In this document: positions 10,451-19,496 of the stretch, piece after piece
Layout: the number at the start of each line of letters is the position of its first letter
How positions within the stretch are numbered: position 1 is the first letter of the stretch
NCBI GenBank assembly: GCA_963741355.1
Contig: CAVUIG010000009.1
Location: 62,001 to 126,000, forward strand
Direction: 5' to 3'
Length of the DNA stretch: 64,000 nt
Origin: CAIWHR01 sp963741355
GTDB lineage: Bacteria > Pseudomonadota > Gammaproteobacteria > Burkholderiales > Casimicrobiaceae
Program-made: the position numbers and the translations under genes
The notes under the pieces: model-generated
Told to the model about the DNA's origin: nothing
Databases searched by the model: none
What the model saw: the letters and a program-made list of their open reading frames with translations, nothing else

Positions 10451-12107
10451 ATGGCTCCCATGCTTCCCGGCCTGATCCAGGACCGGCCCCTGCTGATCTC
10501 ATCGCTGATCGATCACGCGAATGCGTGCCATGGCGGCATCGAGATCGTGTCGCGCACCGTCGAGGGCCCGATCCATCGCTGCACGCTACGCCGACATCCA
10601 TCGGCGCTCGAAGCAGGTCGCGAAGGCGCTGCTGGCACTGGGTGTCGCACCCGGCGAGCGCATCGCGACGCTCGCCTGGAACGGCTACCGGCACATGGAG
10701 CTCTACTACGGCGTGTCGGGCATGGGCGCGGTGCTGCACACGATCAATCCGCGGCTTTTCCCCGAGCAGATCGAGTACATCGCCAACCACGCGGAAGACC
10801 AATACCTGTTCTTCGACGTTACGTTCGCGCCGCTGCTGGAACGGCTCGCTGCGAAGATGCGGACCGTCAAGGGATTCATCGCGATGACCGACCGCGCGCG
10901 CATGCCGGCGCAGAGCATCCCGAACCTCCTCTGCTACGAGGAGCTCGTCGGCGCCGAGGACAGCGACTACGAATGGCCGGTGTTCGACGAGCGCACGGCA
11001 TCCTCGCTCTGCTACACGTCGGGAACGACGGGCCATCCGAAGGGCGTGCTCTATTCGCACCGCTCGACGGTCCTGCATTCGTATGGCGCCTGCGCCGTCG
11101 ACAGCATCGGCGTCTCGGCGGCCGACACGCTGCTGATGGTCGTGCCGATGTTCCACGTCAACGCGTGGGGAATGCCCTACGCCGGCGCGATGGCGGGAAC
11201 GAAGCTCGTCCTGCCCGGCCCCGCGCTCGACGGGAGGAGCGTCTACGAGCTCCTGCGCGACGAGCAGGTCACGCTGGCGCTCGGCGTGCCCACGGTCTGG
11301 CTGATGCTGCTGCAGTACGTCGAGACGGCAGGCGTCGACCCGAAGGAGGAGTGCGCCCTGCGGCGCGTCATCATCGGCGGGTCCGCGGCGCCGCGCGCGA
11401 TGAGCGCGAAATTCGAGACGCTGTTCGGCGCGTTCGTCGTTCATGCGTGGGGCATGACCGAGATGTCTCCGCTCGGCACGACATGCAACCTGCTGCCCAA
11501 GCACGCGGGGTGCACGCTGGAAGAGCGGCTCGACCTGCAGACCAAGCAAGGTCGCAGCATCTTCGGCGTCGAGCTCAGGATCTGCGACGACGAAGGGCGG
11601 CGGCTGCCGCACGACGGCAAGGCGTTCGGCCACCTGATGGTGCGCGGGCCCTGGATCATCAGCGGCTATTTCAAGGACGAGGGCGGGCCGATCCTCGACC
11701 GTGAAGGATTCTTCGACACCGGCGACGTCGCGACGATCGATCCGGACGGCTACATGCAGATCACCGACCGCTCGAAGGACGTGATCAAGTCCGGCGGCGA
11801 GTGGATCTCGTCGATCGATCTCGAGAACGCGGCGATCGGTCACCCGGCGATCGCCGAGGCGGCCGTCATCGGCGTCGCGCATCCCAAGTGGCAGGAGCGC
11901 CCGCTGCTCGTCGTCGTGAGGAAGGCCGGGCAGGACGTCACGCGCGAGCACCTCCTCGCGTTCCTCGAAGGCAAGGTGGCCAAATGGTGGCTGCCGGACG
12001 ACGTGGCGTTCGTCGACGAGCTGCCGCATACCGCGACCGGCAAGCTCCTCAAGACCGCGCTGCGCGAGCGTTTTCGCGACTATCGGCTGCCCGATTTGCG
12101 GGCCTGA
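10451..12107 (+). CDS. Long-chain or methylthiopropionate-type acyl-CoA synthetase (frameshifted)
   Basis: AMP-forming ligase that activates a carboxylic acid with ATP and CoA. The nucleotide-binding motif CYTSGTTGHPKGVLYSHRS, the HAWGMTEMSPLG segment, the hinge TGDVATIDPDGYMQITDRSKDVIKSGGEWIS and the C-terminal catalytic lysine motif TATGKLLK are all present. The N-terminal 45 residues are in another frame; an extra C near 10590 separates them. The corrected protein is about 551 residues. The closest families are long-chain acyl-CoA ligases and 3-methylmercaptopropionyl-CoA ligase (DmdB); which acid it uses cannot be told. Confidence 0.9.
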
Positions 12108-12309
12108 CGCGCCCGGGCGCGGCCCGCGCCCGCGAATAGCCATTACGGGATTGCAAGGGAATCGGCGCGCGGCGGTCGTCAGGCTTGCCGGCAGATCCCG
12201 ATGTTAAAATTACAAGGTCGGTCCTGTCAGGCAGGTTCTCTCCCGTTCACGGCGCGGGCGCAGCGGCCATCGGCCCAGCGACACTCGGGCCGGCAGGCAA
12301 CGGAGGAGA

Positions 12310-13116
12310 ATGCGATTGAATCCTTACCACGGAAAAGTAGCAGTTATCACTGGTGCAGGCGCCGGGATCGGCCGCGAGCTCGCTGTACAGCTTGCGGCGC
12401 GGGGCGCGCGCCTCGCGATCTCCGACGTCGACCAACCCGGCCTCGAGGAGACGCGGCAGCAGTGCAATGGCGCGGAGGTGCGCCCGTACCGCGTCGACGT
12501 GTCGTCGCGGGATCAGGTCTTCGCGCATGCGGATGCCGTTCAGCAGGATTTCGGCACCGCGCACTTCGTCTTCAACAACGCCGGCGTGTCGCTCGCCGCG
12601 TCGTTGGATCACAGCACGATCGAAGAGATCGAGTGGCTGCTCGGCATCAACCTCTGGGGCGTGATCTACGGGACCAAGGCGTTCCTGCCGCTGCTGCTCG
12701 CGCAGCGCGAGGGGCACATCGTCAACATGTCGAGCATCTTCGGCCTCGTCGGCGTGCCGGGACAGTCGGCCTACAACATCTCGAAATTCGGCGTGCGCGG
12801 CCTGACCGAGAGCCTCTGGCGCGAGCTGCGCCATACCGGCGTCAAGGCGACGACGGTCCACCCTGGCGGTATCCTCACCAACATCAAGCACGCCTCTCCG
12901 CTCGGCAGGTTCGCCGACGACTACGAGAGGAAGCTGGTCGCGTCGGGCGCACGCTTCTTCAAGACACCCGTCGACGTATGCGCGCGCGCAATCCTCGACG
13001 GCGTCGCGCTCGGGCGTCGCCGGATCGTCACCGGCAAGAAGGCGTGGATCACCGACGTCGCCGCGCGGCTCCTGCCGAGCGAATACGGCCGGATGTTCGG
13101 CTACTACGGGCTCTGA
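12310..13116 (+). CDS. Short-chain dehydrogenase/reductase
   Basis: A 268-residue classical SDR. It has the NAD(P)-binding TGAGAGIG near residues 15-22, NNAGVS, and catalytic Ser...YNISK. A good GGAGGAGA ribosome binding site precedes the ATG. C-terminal features (LLPSEYGRMFGYYGL) resemble SDRs found beside acyl-CoA genes. It is separated by 200 bases from the acyl-CoA synthetase upstream and converges on the acyl-CoA dehydrogenase gene. Substrate unknown; an alcohol or hydroxyacyl intermediate of the same pathway is an inference. Confidence 0.9.
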   Translation: MRLNPYHGKVAVITGAGAGIGRELAVQLAARGARLAISDVDQPGLEETRQQCNGAEVRPYRVDVSSRDQVFAHADAVQQDFGTAHFVFNNAGVSLAASLDHSTIEEIEWLLGINLWGVIYGTKAFLPLLLAQREGHIVNMSSIFGLVGVPGQSAYNISKFGVRGLTESLWRELRHTGVKATTVHPGGILTNIKHASPLGRFADDYERKLVASGARFFKTPVDVCARAILDGVALGRRRIVTGKKAWITDVAARLLPSEYGRMFGYYGL

Positions 13117-13135
13117 CGGGCCGGCTCCGCCGCGC

Positions 13136-14362
13136 TCACTTCGCGCGGGCGTGGCGCGCGAGCTCGAGGCGCGCGATCTGGTTGCGATGCACTTCGTCGG
13201 GACCGTCGGCGAAGCGCAGCGTGCGTGCCTGCGCGTAGAAGAACGCCAGCTGGAAATCGTCGCACACGCCCGCGGCGCCGTGCGCCTGCATCGCCCAGTC
13301 GATGACCTGGCACGCCATGTTCGGCGCGGCCACCTTGATCATCGCGATCTCCTTCTTCGCGGCCTTGTTGCCGGCGGTGTCCATCTTCCACGCGGCGTGC
13401 AGCACCAGGAGGCGCGCCTGGTCGATCAGGATGCGCGCGTTGGCGATGCGCTCCTGCGTGACCGTCTGATCGGCGACCGCGCGGCCGAAGGCGACGCGCG
13501 TCGCCGCGCGCCGGCACATGGCTTCGAGCGAGCGCTCGGCCTGGCCGATGAGGCGCATGCAGTGGTGGATGCGCCCGGGGCCGAGCCGGCCCTGCGCGAT
13601 CTCGAAGCCGCGTCCCTCGCCGAGCAGCATGTTGTCGGCGGGAACGCGCACGTTGTCGAAGTCGAACTCGGCGTGCCCGTGCGGCGCGTCGTCGTAGCCG
13701 AACACGGGCAGGTGCCGCACGAGCTTCACTCCGGGCGTGTCGACCGGGATCAGGATCATCGACTGCTGCCGGTGGCGGTCCGCGTTCGTCGGATCGGACT
13801 TGCCCATGAAGATGAGGATCCGGCAGCGCGGATCCGGTCCGCCGGTGGTCCACCACTTGCGGCCGTTGACGACGTAATGGTCGCCGTCGCGCACGATCGA
13901 CGCCTCGATGTTCGTCGCGTCCGACGACGCGACGTCCGGCTCGGTCATCGCGAACGCCGAGCGGATCTCGCCGGCCAGCAGCGGCTGCAGCCATTGCCGC
14001 TTCTGCGCCTCGCTGCCGTAGCGCACCAGCACTTCCATGTTGCCCGTGTCCGGCGCGTTGCAGTTGAACGCCTCGGGCGCGATCCACGAGCGGCCCATGA
14101 TCTCGCACAGCGGCGCGTACTCGAGGTTGGTCAATCCGGCGCCGTGCTCCGATTCGGGCAGGAACAGGTTCCACAGGCCATCCGCTTTCGCCTTCGCCTT
14201 CAGCGTCTCCATCACGCGTGTCGGCACCCACGCGTTGCCGCCCGCGCGGTTCGCCTCGACTTCGGCGGCGAACTCCGGCTCGGCCGGGATGACGTTCGCC
14301 TCCATGAAGCGCAGGACGCGCGCCTGCAGATCCTTCACCTTGTCCGAGTGCTCGAAATCCAT
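13136..14362 (-). CDS. Acyl-CoA dehydrogenase family protein
   Basis: FAD-dependent acyl-CoA dehydrogenase of about 408 residues. Motifs include FAMTEPDVASSDATN (FAD/substrate loop), GRKWWTTGG, and the C-terminal QAHGAAGVCDDF and RFADGPDEVHRNQIARLEL, a pattern of the ACAD10/11-like group. The frame is open far upstream, but the ATG at 14362 matches the family start (MDFEHSDKV) and overlaps the stop of the APH-like kinase as TGATG, indicating translational coupling. ACAD11-type enzymes work with an APH-like kinase in 4-hydroxy-acid breakdown in mammals; the same pairing is seen here. Confidence 0.93.
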   Translation of the reverse strand: MDFEHSDKVKDLQARVLRFMEANVIPAEPEFAAEVEANRAGGNAWVPTRVMETLKAKAKADGLWNLFLPESEHGAGLTNLEYAPLCEIMGRSWIAPEAFNCNAPDTGNMEVLVRYGSEAQKRQWLQPLLAGEIRSAFAMTEPDVASSDATNIEASIVRDGDHYVVNGRKWWTTGGPDPRCRILIFMGKSDPTNADRHRQQSMILIPVDTPGVKLVRHLPVFGYDDAPHGHAEFDFDNVRVPADNMLLGEGRGFEIAQGRLGPGRIHHCMRLIGQAERSLEAMCRRAATRVAFGRAVADQTVTQERIANARILIDQARLLVLHAAWKMDTAGNKAAKKEIAMIKVAAPNMACQVIDWAMQAHGAAGVCDDFQLAFFYAQARTLRFADGPDEVHRNQIARLELARHARAK

Positions 14363-15432
14363 CACCGTCCTCCGTCGTCGATGCGCTGCGCCATGTCCCA
14401 GGCGATGTCCGCGATCCGCTGCGCCCGTGCGCCGGTCTCCATCGCGTTGCCGCTCGCCGCGTTGCCCTGCAGCGCGCGCGAGTGCACGCCGTGCAGGATC
14501 GCGGTGATGCGGAACATGTTGAAGATGAGATAGAAGTCCCAGTCGGCGATGCGCTCGCGTCCGGTGCGCCGGCAGTATGCCGCGACATACTCGGCCTCGG
14601 TCGGAATGCCGAGCGCGGCAAAATCGCAGTCGGCGAGCCCGCGGAATTCCGCCGCCCTGAGCCGCCACGCCATCACCTGGTAGGCGAAATCGGATAACGG
14701 ATGCCCGAGCGTCGACAGCTCCCAGTCGAGCACCGCGAGGACGCGCGGCTCGGTCGGGTGAAAGATCACGTTGTCGATGCGGAAGTCGCCGTGGACGATC
14801 GCGGTCTCGTCGCCCTCGGGCAGGTGCTGCGGCAGCCACTCGATGAGGCGGTCCATCGAGGGAATCCGCGCGGCGCCGCCGGCCTCGTACTGCTTCGACC
14901 AGCGTGCGATCTGCCGCGCGACGTAACCGCCCACGCGGCCGAAATCGCCGAGGCCGACGGCGCGGTAATCGACGCCGTGCAGCGCCGCAATCACGCGGTT
15001 GAGCTCGTCGTAGTGCGCGCCGCGTTCGGCGCGCGTCATGCCGGGAAGCGCCGGGTCCCACAGCACGCGGCCCTCGACGTGCTCCATGAGATAGAACGCC
15101 GTCCCGATCACGCCGTCGTCCTCGCAGAGCGCGATCATCCTCGCGACGGGAACGTCGGTCGCGGCGAGCGCCTTCATCACGCGATATTCGCGATCGACGG
15201 CGTGCGCCGAGGGCAGCAGCGTGCCGGGCGGCTTCCGGCGCAGCACGTAATGCCGCCCGCCCGCGGTCACGCGATACGTGGGATTGGACTGCCCGCCCTG
15301 GTACTGGAGGACGGCGAGGTCGGCGGTGTCGGCGAATCCGCCCTCGTGCAGGTATCGCGCGAGCGCCGCGACGTCGAAGGGATGCAAAGGCGCGACGAGC
15401 CGCGCCGACGCAGGGTCGCGGGCCCCGGTCAT
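14362..15432 (-). CDS. APH-family phosphotransferase (ACAD10/11 kinase-like)
   Basis: About 356 residues with an aminoglycoside phosphotransferase fold: N-terminal GGQSNPTYRV loop, VLRRKPPG with the ATP-binding lysine, catalytic loop VHGDFRIDNVIFH and the metal-binding VLDWELSTLGHPLSDFAY. This subgroup is not a resistance gene; it is the stand-alone form of the kinase domain of ACAD10/11. Its stop overlaps the acyl-CoA dehydrogenase start, and it follows an SDR by 10 bases, so the three genes form a unit. Phosphorylation of a hydroxyacyl-CoA is the likely reaction, by analogy. Confidence 0.88.
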   Translation of the reverse strand: MTGARDPASARLVAPLHPFDVAALARYLHEGGFADTADLAVLQYQGGQSNPTYRVTAGGRHYVLRRKPPGTLLPSAHAVDREYRVMKALAATDVPVARMIALCEDDGVIGTAFYLMEHVEGRVLWDPALPGMTRAERGAHYDELNRVIAALHGVDYRAVGLGDFGRVGGYVARQIARWSKQYEAGGAARIPSMDRLIEWLPQHLPEGDETAIVHGDFRIDNVIFHPTEPRVLAVLDWELSTLGHPLSDFAYQVMAWRLRAAEFRGLADCDFAALGIPTEAEYVAAYCRRTGRERIADWDFYLIFNMFRITAILHGVHSRALQGNAASGNAMETGARAQRIADIAWDMAQRIDDGGR

Positions 15433-15442
15433 CGCTCGCCCG

Positions 15443-16225
15443 TCACACCGCGGTGCAGCCGCCGTCCACGGCCAGCACCTGGCCGGTGACGTGGCGCGAC
15501 GCATCCGACGCGAAATAGGCGACCGCGCCCTTCAGGTCCTCGTCGCCGCCGAGGCGGCCGAGCGGGGTCAGTTCGAGCACGCGCTCGTTGATGCGGTCGA
15601 GCGTTGCCTTCGTCATCTTCGACGGGAAGAACCCCGGGCAGATCGCGTTGACGTTGATGTTGTGACGGCCCCACTCGGCAGCCAGTGCGCGGGTCAGGTT
15701 GACGAGCGCGCCCTTGCTCGCGTTGTACGCGGCGGTCTGCATTCCCCACGACGGCGGGTTGCCGTACAGCCCCGCGATCGATGCGATGTTGATGATCTTG
15801 CCGTACCGGCGCGGAATCATCGCCCGCGCGCCGACCTCCCGCGTCAGGAAGAACGGGGCGTCGATGTTGAGGTCCATCACCTTGCGCCACCCGGCGTCGG
15901 GATAGTCTTCGGCGGCGGCGGCCCAGTTGCATCCCGCGTTGTTGACGAGCACGTCGATCTGTCCGAACCCCTTCAGGACCGCGTCGACGGCGGCGGGAAT
16001 CGCGGCGGCGTCGGCGAGGTCCGTGGCGACCGTCATGCACGCGATCGACCGCTTCTCGAGATGCGCGCGCGCGGCCTCGAGCTCGTCTTCCTTGCGCGCG
16101 GCCAGCGCGACCCGGGCACCCATTTCGCCGAGCGCTTCGGCCATCTGCAGTCCAATCCCGCGCGAGCCTCCGGTGACGAAGGCTACCTTGCCGCCGAGAT
16201 CGAACAGCTGGCGAACGCCCGTCAT
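15443..16225 (-). CDS. Short-chain dehydrogenase/reductase, FabG-like
   Basis: A 260-residue classical SDR with TGGSRGIG (residues 18-25), NNAGCNW, catalytic Ser-Ile-Ala...YNASK, and the C-terminal GQVLAVDGGCTAV typical of FabG-like reductases. It begins 10 bases after the stop of bamB and ends 10 bases before the APH-like kinase, so it is the first gene of the acyl-CoA part but may be read from the bamB operon. The substrate is not evident. Confidence 0.92.
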   Translation of the reverse strand: MTGVRQLFDLGGKVAFVTGGSRGIGLQMAEALGEMGARVALAARKEDELEAARAHLEKRSIACMTVATDLADAAAIPAAVDAVLKGFGQIDVLVNNAGCNWAAAAEDYPDAGWRKVMDLNIDAPFFLTREVGARAMIPRRYGKIINIASIAGLYGNPPSWGMQTAAYNASKGALVNLTRALAAEWGRHNINVNAICPGFFPSKMTKATLDRINERVLELTPLGRLGGDEDLKGAVAYFASDASRHVTGQVLAVDGGCTAV

Positions 16226-16235
16226 CGCAGGACGC

Positions 16236-17462
16236 TCAGCGCGCCGTCACCGCGTAGAGCGTACCGCCGGCGCTCTGCCAGACGGCGTTGGCGCCGGCAA
16301 CGGCGGGTTGCGACGTGGCCGGCGTGCCGTCGGTCGGCGTGCGCCCGACGAGGCTGCCGTTGTTGCGGTCGAAGAGATGCACGTAGCCCTCGGCGTCGAC
16401 GGCCATCAGGTACTCGCCGGCGACCTGCGGGCCGCCGAGCCGACGCTGCGCGAGCTTGTCCTGCTTCCACGCCGATGCGCCGGTCAACCGGTCGAACGCG
16501 CTCATCGCGCCGGCGTCGTCGCAGACGAAGACATATCGAGCGTCATCGGCGAGGCCGGTGAGGCTCGACACGTCACGCGACCAGTTGAGCGTTCCGCGCA
16601 GGATCTCGAAGCAGGCGACGCGGCCCTGGAACGCCACCGCGCACACCTGCCGCTCCTCGACGAGCGGCAGCGACGTGACGTCGGCGATCCGCTCGAGCTC
16701 GGTCGCGCCTTTGGGCGTGGCGACGTTGCCCTCCCACCCTATGTTCCCGGTCCCGAGGTCCATCGCCAGCAGCTTGCCGCCCGGGGTGCCCGCGAACAGG
16801 CCGCCGCGGCTGATCGCGCCGCCCGCGTAGTTGCGGACCACGAGCGCCGGATTGACGCGCTGGTAGACCCATTTCGTCTTGCCGTCGGCGGCGGAGAGCC
16901 CAAATGTGCGCCCGTCACCCGACCAAGCGACGATCGTGCCTTCGGCGACCTTCGGGGGCCCCACGACTTCACTGCTGATCTTCGCCTGCCACAGCGGCTT
17001 GCCGTCGACGCTGAATGCGAGCACTTCGCCCTTGTCGGTGCCGACGACGACGAGCGTCGCGTCCGCGCCAACGCCGGCGGAAAGCTTCTTGCCGGCCTCG
17101 ATGCGCCACACCGACGCCCCGGTCGCGGGATCGACGCGCACGATCGTGCCGCCGGGAGCGGCGGCGTAGATCGCATTCGGGGTCACGGCCGGCGCGAAGC
17201 CCGGCGCGGACTTGCCGACCGACACTTGCCACAAGACCTGCGGATTGACGGTCGCGTTGATCTCGGGGAGCGGACCCGGCTTCTTCGAGTCGTACCCGAA
17301 GAGCGCGCGCAGCCAGTCGAAGGAGGGCGGCGGAATGGACGGTATGTATTCCGAGAGCGTGGCGCAGCCGCCCGCCGACAGGGCGGCGCAAAGGCAGGCG
17401 AGCATGCGCGCGCGCGCGAGCGCCGGCGCCTTGCGCGCGACCATCGGGCGGCGCGTCCTCAT
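16236..17462 (-). CDS. bamB: Outer membrane protein assembly lipoprotein BamB
   Basis: Beta-propeller lipoprotein of the BAM complex that inserts outer membrane proteins. The N-terminus has a lipoprotein-type signal with cysteine at ALSAGGC. PQQ-like propeller repeats follow (for example GTIVRVDPATGASVWRIEAG and GKLLAMDLGTGNIGWEG). With the ATG at 17462 the product is about 408 residues; a second ATG at 17444 is possible. The start overlaps the stop of the yfgM-like gene by 4 bases. In many betaproteobacteria der follows directly; here the next gene is an SDR. Confidence 0.94.
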   Translation of the reverse strand: MRTRRPMVARKAPALARARMLACLCAALSAGGCATLSEYIPSIPPPSFDWLRALFGYDSKKPGPLPEINATVNPQVLWQVSVGKSAPGFAPAVTPNAIYAAAPGGTIVRVDPATGASVWRIEAGKKLSAGVGADATLVVVGTDKGEVLAFSVDGKPLWQAKISSEVVGPPKVAEGTIVAWSGDGRTFGLSAADGKTKWVYQRVNPALVVRNYAGGAISRGGLFAGTPGGKLLAMDLGTGNIGWEGNVATPKGATELERIADVTSLPLVEERQVCAVAFQGRVACFEILRGTLNWSRDVSSLTGLADDARYVFVCDDAGAMSAFDRLTGASAWKQDKLAQRRLGGPQVAGEYLMAVDAEGYVHLFDRNNGSLVGRTPTDGTPATSQPAVAGANAVWQSAGGTLYAVTAR

Positions 17463-18184
17463 TTCGCTGCAGCCGGCGGGCCGGCCGGAGCCGACGGTGC
17501 GGATGCCGGGGCGCCGGGCGCCGCGGCAGGGCTCGCGGCCGGCGGCGTCGTGGCACCGCCGACGGCGTCGAGCTTCGCCTTCAGATACGGGCGGTACTGC
17601 GAGTTGGCTTCGAACTTGCCGAGCGCGGTTTCGTAGGCGCCCCGGGCGTCGGCAGTGCGACCCGCGGCGAGGAGAATGTCGCCGCGCAGGTCGGCATAGA
17701 GGGGCGCGAACGAATCGTCGGTCTTCGCATCGAGCGTGCGAAGCGCGTCGTCGTATTGCTTGTCGTCGAGCTGCACCTCGGCCAGTCGCAGCCGCGCGAT
17801 CTGCTTCAGCTCGTCCTCGCTGCTCTGGTCGATGACGAAGGCGAGCTGCGCCTTCGCGCCGTCCTTGTCGCCGGCGTCGAACAGCGTCTTCGCGAGGAGC
17901 AGCGCGCCGCGCGGCGCATACGCCGTGCCGCCGAAGCGGCCGGCGAGCTGCGCCATCGCGTCCTTGGCCTTGGCGACGTCGTTGGCGCCGACCGCGGTGG
18001 TGACGGCGCTGTAGAGGACGGCCGCCTGCTCGGCGCGGCTCGTCTGCCACCAGCGCCAGCCCTGCACCGACGCCAGTCCGACGCACACGGCGATGGCGAC
18101 GCCGAGCACGGTATTGCCCCATTGATTCCACCAGGCCTTGAGGTCTTCCAGCTTTTCCCGCTCTTCGAGGTCGTATACGGCCAT
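17459..18184 (-). CDS. YfgM-like tetratricopeptide membrane protein
   Basis: A 241-residue protein with a cytoplasmic N-terminus (MAVYDLEEREKLEDLKAWW), one membrane span at about residues 25-42 and a periplasmic TPR-like region (TPR_21). The tail is rich in Ala and Pro. YfgM is an ancillary subunit of the SecYEG translocon in E. coli that works with the chaperone PpiD. It lies between hisS and bamB with a 2-base gap and a 4-base overlap, the conserved position of yfgM. Confidence 0.92.
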   Translation of the reverse strand: MAVYDLEEREKLEDLKAWWNQWGNTVLGVAIAVCVGLASVQGWRWWQTSRAEQAAVLYSAVTTAVGANDVAKAKDAMAQLAGRFGGTAYAPRGALLLAKTLFDAGDKDGAKAQLAFVIDQSSEDELKQIARLRLAEVQLDDKQYDDALRTLDAKTDDSFAPLYADLRGDILLAAGRTADARGAYETALGKFEANSQYRPYLKAKLDAVGGATTPPAASPAAAPGAPASAPSAPAGPPAAAK

Positions 18185-18186
18185 CT

Positions 18187-19494
18187 TCAGTCCTTCGTTG
18201 CGATTGTGTTCATTGCGTGTTCAGGAACCAGTGTCTCGAGCCGCGCCGCGAGGTCGCCGGCCGCCACCGCGACCTGCTCGCCGGTGACGCGCAGCGGCTT
18301 GACGGCCACGGTGCCCGCCGCGGCCTCCGCGTCGCCGATGATGAGCGCAAAATGCGCGCCGCTGGCATCGGCCTTCTTCATCTGCGACTTGAAGCTGCCG
18401 CCGCCCGCGTGAATGACCACGGCGTGGCCGCGTTCGCGCAGCGATTCGCCGGCGCGCAACGCCGGTCCCGCCGCCGCCGCGCCGACGTGGACGATGTAGG
18501 CGAGCGGCGCGTCGTCGTCCGCGAACGGGGCGTCCTCCAGCAGCAGGATCATCCGCTCGATGCCGATCGCGAAGCCGCAGGCCGGGGTCGGCTTGCCGCC
18601 GAGCTGCTCGAAGAGCCCGTCGTAACGACCGCCGCCGCACACGGTGCTCTGGGCGCCGAGCCGGTCGGTCACCCACTCGAACACCGTCCGGTTGTAGTAG
18701 TCGAGCCCGCGCACCAGACGCGCGTCGATCTCGAAGGCGAGTCCCGCGTCGGTCAGCGCCTGCTTGAGGCCATCGAAATGCGCGCGCGATTCGGCGCCGA
18801 GCACGTCGACGAGGCGCGGCGCGGCGTGCAGCATTTCCTGCATCGCGGGATTCTTGCTGTCGAGGATGCGCAGCGGATTGGCGTGCAGGCGGCGCCTGGC
18901 ATCGTCGTCGAGAATGTCCGCGTGGCGCTCGAAATGCTCGATCAGCAGGGCGCGGTGCGCGCGGCGCTCCGCGGGATCGCCGATGGAGTTGATCTTGAGG
19001 TGGATCACTTCGGCGAGGCCGAGCTTCTTCCACAGCCGCGAGAGCATCACGATCTGCTCGGCGTCGATGTCGGGTCCGGCGAATCCGAGCGCCTCGCAGT
19101 CGATCTGGTGGAACTGCCGGTAGCGGCCTTTCTGCGGACGCTCGTGGCGGAACATCGGACCCGACGTCCAGATCCGCTGCGGGCCGCCGTCGTAGAGGAA
19201 TTGCGGGTGCTCGATGCAGGCACGGACGATGCCCGCGGTCGCCTCGGGACGCAACGTCAGGCTCTCGCCGTTGAGCTTGTCCTCGAACGTGTACATCTCG
19301 TGCTCGACGACGTCGGTGACAGCGCCGATGGCGCGCACGAAGAGCGGCGTCGATTCGACGATCGGAACGCGCAGGTTGCGGTAGCCGTACTGCACGAACA
19401 CGGCGCGTGCGGCGTCCTCGAAGCGCTGCCAGACGCGGGCCGCATCGGGCAGCACGTCGTTCATGCCGCGCACGGCCTGAATGGGAGCGACCAT
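18187..19494 (-). CDS. hisS: Histidyl-tRNA synthetase HisS
   Basis: Class II aminoacyl-tRNA synthetase charging tRNA-His. Motif 2 region FRHERPQKGRYRQFHQ, the histidine-binding LVRGLDYYNRTVFEW and the HisA/HisB glycine-rich CGGGRYDGL are intact, followed by the anticodon-binding domain. The open frame extends beyond, but the ATG at 19494 (MVAPIQAVRGMNDVLP) is the family start, giving 435 residues. It starts 2 bases after the ispG stop and ends 2 bases before the yfgM-like gene. Confidence 0.97.
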   Translation of the reverse strand: MVAPIQAVRGMNDVLPDAARVWQRFEDAARAVFVQYGYRNLRVPIVESTPLFVRAIGAVTDVVEHEMYTFEDKLNGESLTLRPEATAGIVRACIEHPQFLYDGGPQRIWTSGPMFRHERPQKGRYRQFHQIDCEALGFAGPDIDAEQIVMLSRLWKKLGLAEVIHLKINSIGDPAERRAHRALLIEHFERHADILDDDARRRLHANPLRILDSKNPAMQEMLHAAPRLVDVLGAESRAHFDGLKQALTDAGLAFEIDARLVRGLDYYNRTVFEWVTDRLGAQSTVCGGGRYDGLFEQLGGKPTPACGFAIGIERMILLLEDAPFADDDAPLAYIVHVGAAAAGPALRAGESLRERGHAVVIHAGGGSFKSQMKKADASGAHFALIIGDAEAAAGTVAVKPLRVTGEQVAVAAGDLAARLETLVPEHAMNTIATKD

Positions 19495-19496
19495 GG

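Noticed and set aside
12160..12220. Promoter TTGCCG/TAAAAT before the SDR at 12310
   Set aside because: The spacing is 14 bases, too short for a sigma70 promoter, so I did not list it as a feature.
14362..15432. Aminoglycoside resistance gene
   Set aside because: The fold is APH-like, but the sequence is of the ACAD10/11 kinase group and it is coupled to an acyl-CoA dehydrogenase, so resistance is not the likely role.
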